The notes below the pieces were generated by a model. It was not told the DNA's origin, searched no databases, and saw nothing but the letters and a program-made list of their open reading frames with translations. Positions 25,807 through 34,055 of a stretch of 64,000 nucleotides of DNA are shown piece after piece. Origin of the DNA: Sandaracinus sp964481145. Its GTDB lineage: Bacteria > Myxococcota_A > Polyangia > Polyangiales > Sandaracinaceae. Position numbers and translations under genes: made by a program. The DNA lies in the NCBI GenBank assembly GCA_964481145.1, contig CAYZTA010000004.1, positions 62,001 to 126,000 of the forward strand, read 5' to 3'. Position 1 is the stretch's first letter, and every line of letters starts with the position of its first letter.

Positions 25807-26667
25807 CTACCTCAGCGTCACTGCCGTGACGGCATTGTCGACCACCGCAATCAAAGAATGCGTGATGCCATTCGAGTCGACTCGATTCGCTTCGGTTTGG
25901 GCGACGGCCATGTAGTTGCCGGACGGCAACTGGGCCATCATCGCCGGCTGGAGCGTGAACCTGCCGTCCTTCGGCGAGGCCTGGCGGCAGGTGAGCATGT
26001 AACGCGGCATCAAGCCACCGTCCGGAGAGGGGATGCTGTCATCCACCGTCATCAAAGAGAGCGACATCGAGCCCTGATCCCTGCGCTGTGCTCCAGTCCA
26101 GAGGATCGTCTCGGCGCGGCGACGATCCATTTCAGCCGGCAAATGCTGCGTCACGTTCAGACCAATAGCCGGTGCGGCTTGACGGGTCCTGACCGTTCTG
26201 CCGTTGGATCGGTACGAGATCTCCACGAAGTCGCCGGGCGCGCTCCACAGGCCCTGAGGCTGGAAGGCCTCTGCATACCGTTCGCCCTCGTGCTCCAGAT
26301 CGAACTCGAAGTCAGGCCCCTCGAAATGAACGGGACCGACATCCGCAAACGGCCCCGGCTCTTCCTCGGTCTCCGAACAGACGAGCAGCTCACAACCCGC
26401 CACCAATTTACGGGAACAGGAGACATCCTGCCGGTCCGGACCCTCCGTGATATCCACTCTCAGGATGGTCGGACCACCGAGATGAATGGCTCCAACGGCA
26501 CCGCTGTAGGTGCTGCGTGCTCGATGCGCGAAGAGCGTCCAGTACGAGCGCCCCGTGCTGGCAGCTTCGGTCTCGATGCCTTCTTGATCGTCGACTTCGA
26601 GCCCCTCTTGGCTACAGGCACAGAGCGCCAAGCCAAGAACCATCATCATTCCGAAACGAAAGTTCAT
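25807..26667 (-). CDS. lipoprotein of unknown function
   Basis: The 286-residue protein begins MNFRFGMMMVLGLALCACSQ, a clear lipoprotein signal with the lipid Cys at 18. The mature part has mixed beta-rich sequence, several Cys and no motif I recognise. GAGGAG stands 6 bases before the ATG and fixes the start. A strong terminator follows it at 25743-25783, so it is a single-gene unit. The 147 bases upstream to the helicase gene are AT-rich and probably hold its promoter. Confidence 0.72.
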   Translation of the reverse strand: MNFRFGMMMVLGLALCACSQEGLEVDDQEGIETEAASTGRSYWTLFAHRARSTYSGAVGAIHLGGPTILRVDITEGPDRQDVSCSRKLVAGCELLVCSETEEEPGPFADVGPVHFEGPDFEFDLEHEGERYAEAFQPQGLWSAPGDFVEISYRSNGRTVRTRQAAPAIGLNVTQHLPAEMDRRRAETILWTGAQRRDQGSMSLSLMTVDDSIPSPDGGLMPRYMLTCRQASPKDGRFTLQPAMMAQLPSGNYMAVAQTEANRVDSNGITHSLIAVVDNAVTAVTLR

Positions 26668-26814
26668 TCTTACTCCTCGTTTGCTGGCAGAAGCCGAGCA
26701 GTCGATTTTTTGGAACACATGGTCTCCAGGTGTAAGTATCTGGATGGGATCGTGTTCTATTCAACCCGATTGAGGAGTCCAGTTTTCGGATTCAATAGGA
26801 TCCATAGGTAGGCC

Positions 26815-29800
26815 TCAGAGCAGCGAGAGCTGTCGCGCAGGACGCGAGCGTCCTACGCGGACATGAGGTGCCGTGATGAGATCCGCAGGCAAGTTATCGA
26901 GGAAAGGGCAAGGTCCATGCGCAACGACGCTGCCGCGGATCGTTCGCTTCTGCGCCGCGGTCAGCACCAAGCGATGCTGGGCGCGCGTCATCCCGACGTA
27001 GAGAAGGCGACGTTCTTCTTCGACATCGACGGGACGGCCGGGGAGCTGGAGAGGAAGGAGACCGTCTTCACAGCCAGCAATGAAGACCAACGGGAACTCG
27101 AGGCCCTTGGCGGCGTGCAGAGTGAGGAGCGCGACTTTCTGAGTGGCGAGGCTCTCGTCGCCCGCTTGCCAAAGCGGCACCGCAGCCAGGAACTCTGCGA
27201 GGCCATTGCCAAAAGGCACGGACAGCGCAGCGAGCAGATCCGCCGCAGCGCGCTCCGCGGCATCGGCTTCCGCGGGAAGAAGCTGTGCGATCAACTCCGT
27301 CACTGGGACGTGTCTGACGCTTGGATCCGTGAGCTCCCGCAGCCGGGCGAGCAACTCGGCGGCATGCGGCCGTGCCGTCGGCGCATGATCACCCACGCGC
27401 TGATATGGAATACCGCTCTGATCGAGCGCCTGACCGATGGCGTCGCCCTGCGCCGAAGTGCGATAGAGCACAGCGATCTCGCGAAACGCGAGATGGCTGT
27501 CGTTCTCGCCATCGGCGCGGCCCGTGTCCATGGAGTGGAGGCTGATTCCTCCGATCGCACGCTCGATCTCGCGCGCGATGAAATAAGCCTCCTCGGCCTC
27601 GCTTGCCATCGTGAAGCGCTCGATGGGCGATCGACCCGAAGTGGTGGGCTCGAGCGGGCGAGTCGGACGTAGAGGAGCTCGTTCGATGACCAGGGTGGCA
27701 GCGCGCACCACCGCTTCGGGTGAGCGGTAGTTCATCCGCAGTGCGATGGTCGTGGCGTTGGGATAATACGTGGCGAAGCGGTCGATGCAGGCGGGGTCCG
27801 ATCCGCGAAAGCCGTAGATCGCTTGATCGGGATCGCCCACGGCACAGAGTTCGGTGTCGGGGCCAGGGGGAGCGATCAAGAGCACCAATCGCTCTTGGGC
27901 TGGATTGACGTCCTGATATTCGTCCACGAAGAGATGACGACAGCGCTCTTGAGCCACGGCCAACGCTTCGGGATGGGTCTCGAGCAAACGCACGGTGCGG
28001 ACCACGAGATCGTCGAAGTCGAGCACACCGCGCGCTGCGAGTGCGCTTTCGTACGCAGCGTAGACCGGCGCTATCTCGGGCGCGCATTGCGAAGGATCGA
28101 GCAAGTGCGCTTTGGCCCAGCCGATCGCGGAGGCGAGCTTGCCTGACGGAGAAACGCCGGCTTCTTTTGCGGCGGTGTCGATCGCCTGAACGCGCGCGGC
28201 TTCGTCCAAGATCGAAAACTCGGGAGCGAGCCCAGCGGGCTCGGGGAAAGCACGCAAGAGCGTGAGGCCGAGAGAGTGGAAAGTGTTCGTCTCGATCATC
28301 GCCGCCGCATCTCCGAGGAGCGTCGTGAGTCGCTCGCGCAGCTCCAGAGCGGCCCGGCGCGTGAAGGTGATCGCGCTGATCGCGCGTGGAGAGACACCTC
28401 GCGTGACGAGCCGCGCGATACGGTGGGTGACCACCCGCGTCTTCCCAGTGCCAGGGCCTGCGAGCACGAGGAGAGGACCGCCCACATGCTCGACCACGCG
28501 CGCTTGCTCAGCGTTGAGCCCAGGGGCTGCTGCCGGCTTTTTTATCTCGGGCTGCGGAGAAGGTGGAGACATCTCCGAGAGCGGCTGTGGCGCGGGCTTG
28601 GGGCGCGGCGCGGGCGCATCGAAGCCGAAGCTACGCTGGGCCAAGAGCCGCTGGCGCTCCTCGTCGCCAAACACGCGCACCACGCCATACTCACCGTCGT
28701 AGCCTGGTTGCAGATGGACTTGGCCCGCGCGCATCCGCGTGATCGCCTCACCGAAGAGCGGCAGCCCTCCGCGGGAGAACTCTTCGATCGGCAGATCTCC
28801 AAGCACCACGAGTTCTGGGCCGACCCGATCCAATAGGCGCTCGTACTCCCGCCTCACACGTATGCTGCCCGCTTTGGTGCCCACCAATTCTCCGAGGAGC
28901 TCGGTGAGCGGGATCAAGCTGCGAAATGGCTTCGCGCCTTCGGGGCGCGCACCTTCGGGTCGATCCGCGAGGGTTTCCACTCGACCCAACACACCTGCCG
29001 TCAACCGCTTGCCGCAACTGGGGCAGAGCCCTTTCATTTCTCGCGCTTCGGTGGGCGTCAGCACCACGCCGCAATTGCGGTGACCATCGAAATGATATTT
29101 CCCCTCTTCGGGAAAGAACTCGACGGTTCCGAGAAATTTCTCTCGCTGATTTCGGAGCGCATCTCGCAGCGCGAAATATGAAAGATCACATCCGAAGAGA
29201 TTGGCTTCACGACCCAGTTTTTCAGGAGAATGCGCGTCCGAATTCGAAATGAGCGCATAGCGATCGAGCGCGGAAAGACGCCAGTTCATCGATGGATCGG
29301 ACGAGAGACCCGTCTCGATGGCGAAGATCTCGCCTGCGAGATCAGCGAAACACTCCGTGATCGCATCGAACCCCGATTGAGCACCGAGCGCAGAGAACCA
29401 CGGCGTCCACACGTGCGCGGGAACGAGAAACGCGTCAGGCGACGACCCGAGGACAATCTCCAAGAAGTTGCGCGAGTCGAGGCCGAGGATGGGCCGCCCA
29501 TCGGACGCGATGTTGCCGATCTGCGAAAGGCGCGTCGCGATGCGAGCTGCGGTCTCGAAATCGGGTGCGTAGGCCAGGTTGTGCACTTTGCGGACCTTGC
29601 CGTCGCGCTTGTAGATGCTGCTCACCTCGACCGAAAGAAGGAAGCGCACCGGTGCGCTGCACGCGGCAGGCACATGGATCTCACGCGCGAGATCTTCTCG
29701 CAAAGCGAAGAGCCCATCTTCCGCAGGCACCAACTTTTCCCGCAGCTCCGCGAACCAGCGTGGATGCGTGAAATCGCCGGTCCCCACGACCGTGATTCCC

Positions 29801-29898
29801 TTCAGCTGAGCCCAGCGATGGAGCTGCTCCAAGGTGAGATCTTTGCTGGTGGCACGCGAGAGATACGAATGAATATGAAGGTCCGCGATGAAGCTCAT
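26815..29898 (-). CDS. EndoQ-like PHP nuclease fused to UvrD/Rep-type helicase
   Basis: The 1027-residue protein has two parts. Residues ~1-424 match EndoQ, a PHP endonuclease that nicks 5' to deaminated bases: DLHIHS at 6-11, GTGDFTHP at 39-46, SNSDAH at 218-223, and a Cys cluster (C276, then CPSC at 292-295) before LTAGVLGRVETLADRP. Residues ~425-457 are a Pro-rich linker. From ~459 to the end is an SF1 helicase: Walker A GPGTGKT at 481-487, VDEYQDVNPAQ, MNYRSPEAV, LLTLHAAKGLEF and LLYVGMTRAQ. The fusion suggests repair in which a nick is followed by unwinding, which is inference. The ATG at 29898 matches where EndoQ proteins start. Confidence 0.88.
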   Translation of the reverse strand: MSFIADLHIHSYLSRATSKDLTLEQLHRWAQLKGITVVGTGDFTHPRWFAELREKLVPAEDGLFALREDLAREIHVPAACSAPVRFLLSVEVSSIYKRDGKVRKVHNLAYAPDFETAARIATRLSQIGNIASDGRPILGLDSRNFLEIVLGSSPDAFLVPAHVWTPWFSALGAQSGFDAITECFADLAGEIFAIETGLSSDPSMNWRLSALDRYALISNSDAHSPEKLGREANLFGCDLSYFALRDALRNQREKFLGTVEFFPEEGKYHFDGHRNCGVVLTPTEAREMKGLCPSCGKRLTAGVLGRVETLADRPEGARPEGAKPFRSLIPLTELLGELVGTKAGSIRVRREYERLLDRVGPELVVLGDLPIEEFSRGGLPLFGEAITRMRAGQVHLQPGYDGEYGVVRVFGDEERQRLLAQRSFGFDAPAPRPKPAPQPLSEMSPPSPQPEIKKPAAAPGLNAEQARVVEHVGGPLLVLAGPGTGKTRVVTHRIARLVTRGVSPRAISAITFTRRAALELRERLTTLLGDAAAMIETNTFHSLGLTLLRAFPEPAGLAPEFSILDEAARVQAIDTAAKEAGVSPSGKLASAIGWAKAHLLDPSQCAPEIAPVYAAYESALAARGVLDFDDLVVRTVRLLETHPEALAVAQERCRHLFVDEYQDVNPAQERLVLLIAPPGPDTELCAVGDPDQAIYGFRGSDPACIDRFATYYPNATTIALRMNYRSPEAVVRAATLVIERAPLRPTRPLEPTTSGRSPIERFTMASEAEEAYFIAREIERAIGGISLHSMDTGRADGENDSHLAFREIAVLYRTSAQGDAIGQALDQSGIPYQRVGDHAPTARPHAAELLARLRELTDPSVRHVPVTELIAQLLPAEADAAERAAADLLAALSVPFGNGLAEFLAAVPLWQAGDESLATQKVALLTLHAAKGLEFPLVFIAGCEDGLLPLQLPGRPVDVEEERRLLYVGMTRAQHRLVLTAAQKRTIRGSVVAHGPCPFLDNLPADLITAPHVRVGRSRPARQLSLL

Positions 29899-29962
29899 GC
29901 GCGTACCATAGATCAGAAAAGGGGCTGCCCCGCGCGCCACGCGAAGAGAGTAGAGTCTACGA

Positions 29963-30937
29963 ATGCGTCACGAGGTGCCTGCGCATCGAAAGACCCATGC
30001 TCTATGGATCGTCCTGGTTTCGCTGCTTCAGCTGACGCTGGCTTCGGTTGGACACGCGCATGACGCACATGCTGCTTTGGAAGTTGACGATAGAAGTCAA
30101 TGCATCTCGACCACCGTACTGACGGAGCGAATCGAAGCCATCCTCGGGCGCGTTGCGTTTGGCGATCCCGTTGCATTCACGATCGCGGTCACGGCAGATG
30201 ATGCGCGCATCGAAATTCGTTTCTTGGATGGAGACGGACAGATCGCCGCCGACCGCGCTCTCGATGCCGAGGATCTCTCCTGCGAGGACCGTCTCGGAGC
30301 CACCGCGCTCATCATCGCCGTGCTCTTCGACGCTCCCGAAACCGAGGTCATTCTTCACATGGAGCGTCCGGACCCCGAGCTGTCGATCCCTGAACCTGAA
30401 CCCGCGCCCATCTCCACCCCTTCGAGCGTGGGTGTGTTCTTTGGCGCCTCTGGATTGGGCGCTTACGACTGGCTCCCGAACATCGCAGCAGGAGCGCGTC
30501 TTTCGGGAGGGTTATTTCTCGATGATTGGGCCTTTGGACTGGGCATCGAGATATTTCCGTCGGGGCAGCTCGAGGCGAGACCAGGCGCTGGCTTCCTTGC
30601 CGCAGGCGGAAGCCTGGAGAGTGCCTTGACCCTCGCCCGCTTCGATGTTCTCGCATTCTCGCTCACCTTCCGGATCGCGGCAGGGCTCATGCAAGGCATC
30701 GGTCGAAATGCCGATCGCGTCTACGAACGCCTCGAGCCTACGTTGAGGGCCGATCTGGGCGCTCGTCTCTCGATCGCAATGCTCGGTCCTCTCTTTTTCA
30801 CGATGGAAATCGCGGGAGCCGCCACGGTCGTCCGACCCTCATTTCAGGCCAGAATCGACGATATGCAGGTCGTTTTGTACGAGCCCGCGTGGGTCCATCC
30901 CGTTCTGTCCGCGGGGTTCGTACTCGCTACGGATTGA
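29963..30937 (+). CDS. secreted or outer-membrane protein of unknown function
   Basis: The 324-residue protein has a signal peptide (cleaved near residue 33, GHAH). Residues ~40-125 are a small mixed domain (ILGRVAFGDPVAFTIAV). A Pro-rich hinge (PEPEPAPISTPSS) follows. The last ~165 residues have alternating hydrophobic strands with Gly (VGVFFGASGLGAYDWLPNIA), as in a small beta-barrel. No family is recognised. It is 41 bases upstream of the sigma-factor gene on the same strand and probably cotranscribed with it. Myxobacterial genomes often carry such a gene next to a sigma factor. Confidence 0.65.
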   Translation: MRHEVPAHRKTHALWIVLVSLLQLTLASVGHAHDAHAALEVDDRSQCISTTVLTERIEAILGRVAFGDPVAFTIAVTADDARIEIRFLDGDGQIAADRALDAEDLSCEDRLGATALIIAVLFDAPETEVILHMERPDPELSIPEPEPAPISTPSSVGVFFGASGLGAYDWLPNIAAGARLSGGLFLDDWAFGLGIEIFPSGQLEARPGAGFLAAGGSLESALTLARFDVLAFSLTFRIAAGLMQGIGRNADRVYERLEPTLRADLGARLSIAMLGPLFFTMEIAGAATVVRPSFQARIDDMQVVLYEPAWVHPVLSAGFVLATD

Positions 30938-30978
30938 GGTTGCTCAGAAAAGTTGATAAGCGGCATGACCGAGCGGAC

Positions 30979-31509
30979 ATGACTCAGAGAATGCAGCCCG
31001 CGAGCAAGGGGGCGTGGCTCGAAGATGTCGTACGGACGAACGCTGCCTTCGTGGGTCGTACTCTTCGGTATCTTGGTGTGACGGAGATCGATGTCGCCGA
31101 TGCATGCCAGGAGGTTTTTCTCGTCGCGCATCGAAAACAGGAAATCTTTGATGGAAAATCGCTGCGCGGGTGGCTCTACGCGATTTGTATTCAGGTCGCG
31201 CGCAATGCGCGTCGCACGCGAAGGCGCCGTCGAGAAGTGCCAGAAGATACAGCCCCAGAACCGATCATCGACGCACCTCAGCATCTAGGACTAGAGCAAG
31301 CCCAACGTCGAGCATTCGCGCTCTCGTTGCTCGATCGACTGAGTGAGGAGCAACGCGAAGTGCTCGTGCTTTATGAAGTGGAACAGCGAACCATGGCCGA
31401 AGTGTCAGAAATCCTGAAAATTCCTATTCAAACTGGCTATTCGCGAATGCGTTTGGCCAAAGAGATTTTGGCCCGCGCGATGGCCGCGCGAAGAGGAGAG
31501 ATGCCGTGA
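30979..31509 (+). CDS. RNA polymerase sigma-70 family (ECF-like) sigma factor
   Basis: The 176-residue protein has a sigma region 2 (VADACQEVFLVAHRK, then GKSLRGWLYAICIQVARNAR) and region 4 (LSEEQREVLVLYEVEQRTMA, then ILKIPIQTGYSRMRLAKEIL). It is short, with no region 1 or 3, as in ECF sigma factors. The stop overlaps the start of the next gene as GTGA, whose single-membrane-segment product may be a partner that controls it. The target promoter is not known. The upstream gene and the flavoprotein downstream may be its regulon or its operon. Confidence 0.9.
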   Translation: MTQRMQPASKGAWLEDVVRTNAAFVGRTLRYLGVTEIDVADACQEVFLVAHRKQEIFDGKSLRGWLYAICIQVARNARRTRRRRREVPEDTAPEPIIDAPQHLGLEQAQRRAFALSLLDRLSEEQREVLVLYEVEQRTMAEVSEILKIPIQTGYSRMRLAKEILARAMAARRGEMP

Positions 31510-32228
31510 GCGACTCGGAACCGAATCCTCCGGAGCTCGAACGATTGTTCCGAGATATGCGCGAAGACGGAATGGCCGCTCACGAAGTGAGCGCTGTCGT
31601 CGAGGCGGTTCGTTCGCGCATCGATGGCGGTTCTGGAGGTGGCGGAGGAAACACAGGAAGCTCGTTTCGCGCTTGGTTGACCAGCGGAATACTGCTCGCC
31701 GCAGCCAGCGGAGGTGTGTTTCTGTGGGGCCGTTCCAACATCGATTCATCCCTTCCTCAGGAAGAACGCTTGCCCGCAGTCCCTCCTGATGTTCTCTCCT
31801 CGGTGCCACCCACCGAAGAAAGGTCCGACACGACGCCACAAGAACTTACAGAACCCCCGAATGATGTTCATGAAAACACGTCGGCCACCCCTCCTCCACA
31901 ACACGCGCGCCCCACGAAGCGCTCTCGTGCGCAAGAGCGCGAAGCTTCGAATCTCCCCCCTGAACACGTGCTTTTGAGCGAGGCCCGCCAAGCTCTTTCC
32001 CGCGATCCGCGCCGTGCGCTCTCGCTCTCGGAATCTCATCGACGGCATTATCCAAACGGTTTATTGGCTCCCGAACGCGAAATGATCGCCATCGACGCGC
32101 TGTTCGCCCTGGGCCGTGAGCGTGAAGCTCGGACACGCGCGGAGGGAGTGTTGCGTCGTTGGCCCGGCTCGTCTCACGCCGCTCGAATCACTGCGCGTCA
32201 TCTGGTTCGGTCGAGCGAAGAAGAGTGA
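31506..32228 (+). CDS. single-pass membrane protein, possible anti-sigma partner
   Basis: The 240-residue protein has an N-terminal cytoplasmic part (~1-55), one membrane segment (LTSGILLAAASGGVFLWG, ~58-75), a Pro/Thr-rich linker (~80-145) and a C-terminal TPR-like tail (~150-235: HVLLSEARQALSRDPRRALS, then EGVLRRWPGSSHAARIT). The topology fits an anti-sigma factor, but I see no zinc-binding HxxxCxxC motif. Its GTG start overlaps the sigma stop by 4 bases. The genetic coupling is the main evidence for a sigma-linked role. Confidence 0.72.
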   Translation: MSDSEPNPPELERLFRDMREDGMAAHEVSAVVEAVRSRIDGGSGGGGGNTGSSFRAWLTSGILLAAASGGVFLWGRSNIDSSLPQEERLPAVPPDVLSSVPPTEERSDTTPQELTEPPNDVHENTSATPPPQHARPTKRSRAQEREASNLPPEHVLLSEARQALSRDPRRALSLSESHRRHYPNGLLAPEREMIAIDALFALGREREARTRAEGVLRRWPGSSHAARITARHLVRSSEEE

Positions 32229-32322
32229 TAAATCGACCCCTGGTGCGGACGTACTTCGGAGGCGGCGGCTCTTCATCGAAGAGTTCTCGCCATCAGCCCG
32301 AACTGAAAAGGAGTCGAACGTC

Positions 32323-34053
32323 ATGCATTTGGTCGCCACCAGCGAGACCTCTCCCGCAGTCGACCCGCGAAAAGACATGCGCGACAAGCTGGACCGCTTT
32401 ATCACGTCGATCAGCGCAGAACTCAAAGGGGATCAAGTCCTCACTTCGGGCGAGGAATACGAGCTCCGCTCCAAAGATCCCGCGGTGAACGCCAAAAAGC
32501 CGCGCGCTTTCGTCTTTCCGGAATCTCGGGATGAAGTGCAGCGAATCGTCCGGCTCGCCTCCGAGCTGGGCGTCAAGCTTTGGGTCTACAGCACGGGCAA
32601 AAACTGGGGGTATTTGAATACCACCAGCGACGAGCTCTCCGTCGTCATGCTGCTCACGCGAATGAATCGAATCGTGCACGTCGATCGTGAGCTCGCCTAT
32701 GCGATCATCGAGCCGGGCGTCACGTACGAAGCCCTCAGCCGGTTTCTGCAAGAAAACAATTACGATCTGTGGACGGATTCCCCCGGTGGTCCGCCCACAG
32801 GCAGCGTGATCGGAAATGCGCTCGATCGCGGTGTGGGTGTGACGAAGTATGGCGATCACTTCGCACACCTTTGTGGATACGAAGTCGTCCTCGCCGACGG
32901 CAGCATCCTGCGCACGGGCGCTGCACGTGATGATGGCAATCAAGGCGCCGCCCACCTCTACAAATGGGGGGTCGGACCTCACGTCGAGGGCCTCTTCAGC
33001 CAATCGAATTTCGGCATCGTGACGCAAGCCGGCATTTGGCTCATGCGCAAACCGCAAGACTATGCGCTCGTCAGTCTCAACATCAAAGACGACGAAGCGC
33101 TCGCGAAAACCATGGATGAAGTTCGGGAACTGATGCTGGACGGCATCATCCCAGAAACAGGCCGCTTCTCGAACGACATCGCCATTCTCACACTCATCAC
33201 CCAGGCGATGGACGAGGGCATTGGACCCAAAGACACCATCACGAAGGAGATGCTCGCTCGACTCAAAAAGAAATACCACGTCCCGGGATGGACAGGCTCC
33301 TTCGGTATTTATGGCCCCACGAGCATGGTGGACGCCGCGAGCGCGATCGTGCGAGAGCGCCTGTCGAAGGCGGACCACTGCACTCGTGTCAATCTCTTCT
33401 CGAAGAAGCGAGCCGCTCTGCTGAGGCGGGCGATCGAGACCCTCTCGAACATCCGCAGCCAACCCCTCCTCGACGCCATCGATCTCGGCATTCGAAAATG
33501 GCTCGGCTCCTCGCTCGAGCTCGTCAAACTATTCCCAGGGCTCATCGATCTCCATGAAGGCAAGCCCGTCGAAACCGTCGTGCGGCGCGGGTATTTCCGA
33601 TATGGAAAAAAGCGGCCCACCAAAGACATCCATGTGGGTCGAGACGAGCTCGGCATCTTGTGGTCGGTGCCCGTCTTGCCCTTCAAGGGGCGTGAAGTCG
33701 TTTCGTTCTCGAAGAGATGCCAGCAGCTATTCGAGAAGTTCGGGTTCGACTTCTACATGACAACGATGATCTTCAACGCGCGAAGCGTCTGCCCGCTCAT
33801 GGTGATCCTCTACGATCGCCTCGACGAAGATGCATGTCAGCGAGCCGAAAGTCTTTACGCTGCCCTCTTGGATGTCTCGCACGAGCACGGGTATCAGCAT
33901 TTCCGTGCGGGCCTCAACGGTTGGGATAAGCTCTACGAGTGCAACCCTCGACTGAAGGAGGTTCATCAGAAGATCAAGGCTGCGCTCGATCCTCAGGGCA
34001 TCTTCGCGCCCGGTCGGTATGGCATCGACGCACCGACATCCACCTGCGGATAG
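32323..34053 (+). CDS. VAO-type FAD-binding oxidoreductase
   Basis: The 576-residue protein has a PCMH-type FAD domain (KPRAFVFPESRDEVQRIVRL, WVYSTGKNWGYLNTTSDE, TDSPGGPPTGSVIGNALDRG). The C-terminal half ends in FAPGRYGI, which is typical of vanillyl-alcohol oxidase and 4-cresol dehydrogenase flavoprotein subunits. Such enzymes oxidise para-substituted phenols. No signal peptide is seen, and no separate cytochrome subunit is adjacent. AAAAGGAG stands ~9 bases before the ATG at 32323. The MopE-Kelch gene starts 2 bases after its stop, so they share a message. Substrate is not determined. Confidence 0.87.
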   Translation: MHLVATSETSPAVDPRKDMRDKLDRFITSISAELKGDQVLTSGEEYELRSKDPAVNAKKPRAFVFPESRDEVQRIVRLASELGVKLWVYSTGKNWGYLNTTSDELSVVMLLTRMNRIVHVDRELAYAIIEPGVTYEALSRFLQENNYDLWTDSPGGPPTGSVIGNALDRGVGVTKYGDHFAHLCGYEVVLADGSILRTGAARDDGNQGAAHLYKWGVGPHVEGLFSQSNFGIVTQAGIWLMRKPQDYALVSLNIKDDEALAKTMDEVRELMLDGIIPETGRFSNDIAILTLITQAMDEGIGPKDTITKEMLARLKKKYHVPGWTGSFGIYGPTSMVDAASAIVRERLSKADHCTRVNLFSKKRAALLRRAIETLSNIRSQPLLDAIDLGIRKWLGSSLELVKLFPGLIDLHEGKPVETVVRRGYFRYGKKRPTKDIHVGRDELGILWSVPVLPFKGREVVSFSKRCQQLFEKFGFDFYMTTMIFNARSVCPLMVILYDRLDEDACQRAESLYAALLDVSHEHGYQHFRAGLNGWDKLYECNPRLKEVHQKIKAALDPQGIFAPGRYGIDAPTSTCG

Positions 34054-34055
34054 GC

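Noticed and set aside
32293..33462. Open frame of ~389 codons on the minus strand, opposite the flavoprotein
   Set aside because: The plus-strand flavoprotein is well supported, and the minus product has no recognisable domain.
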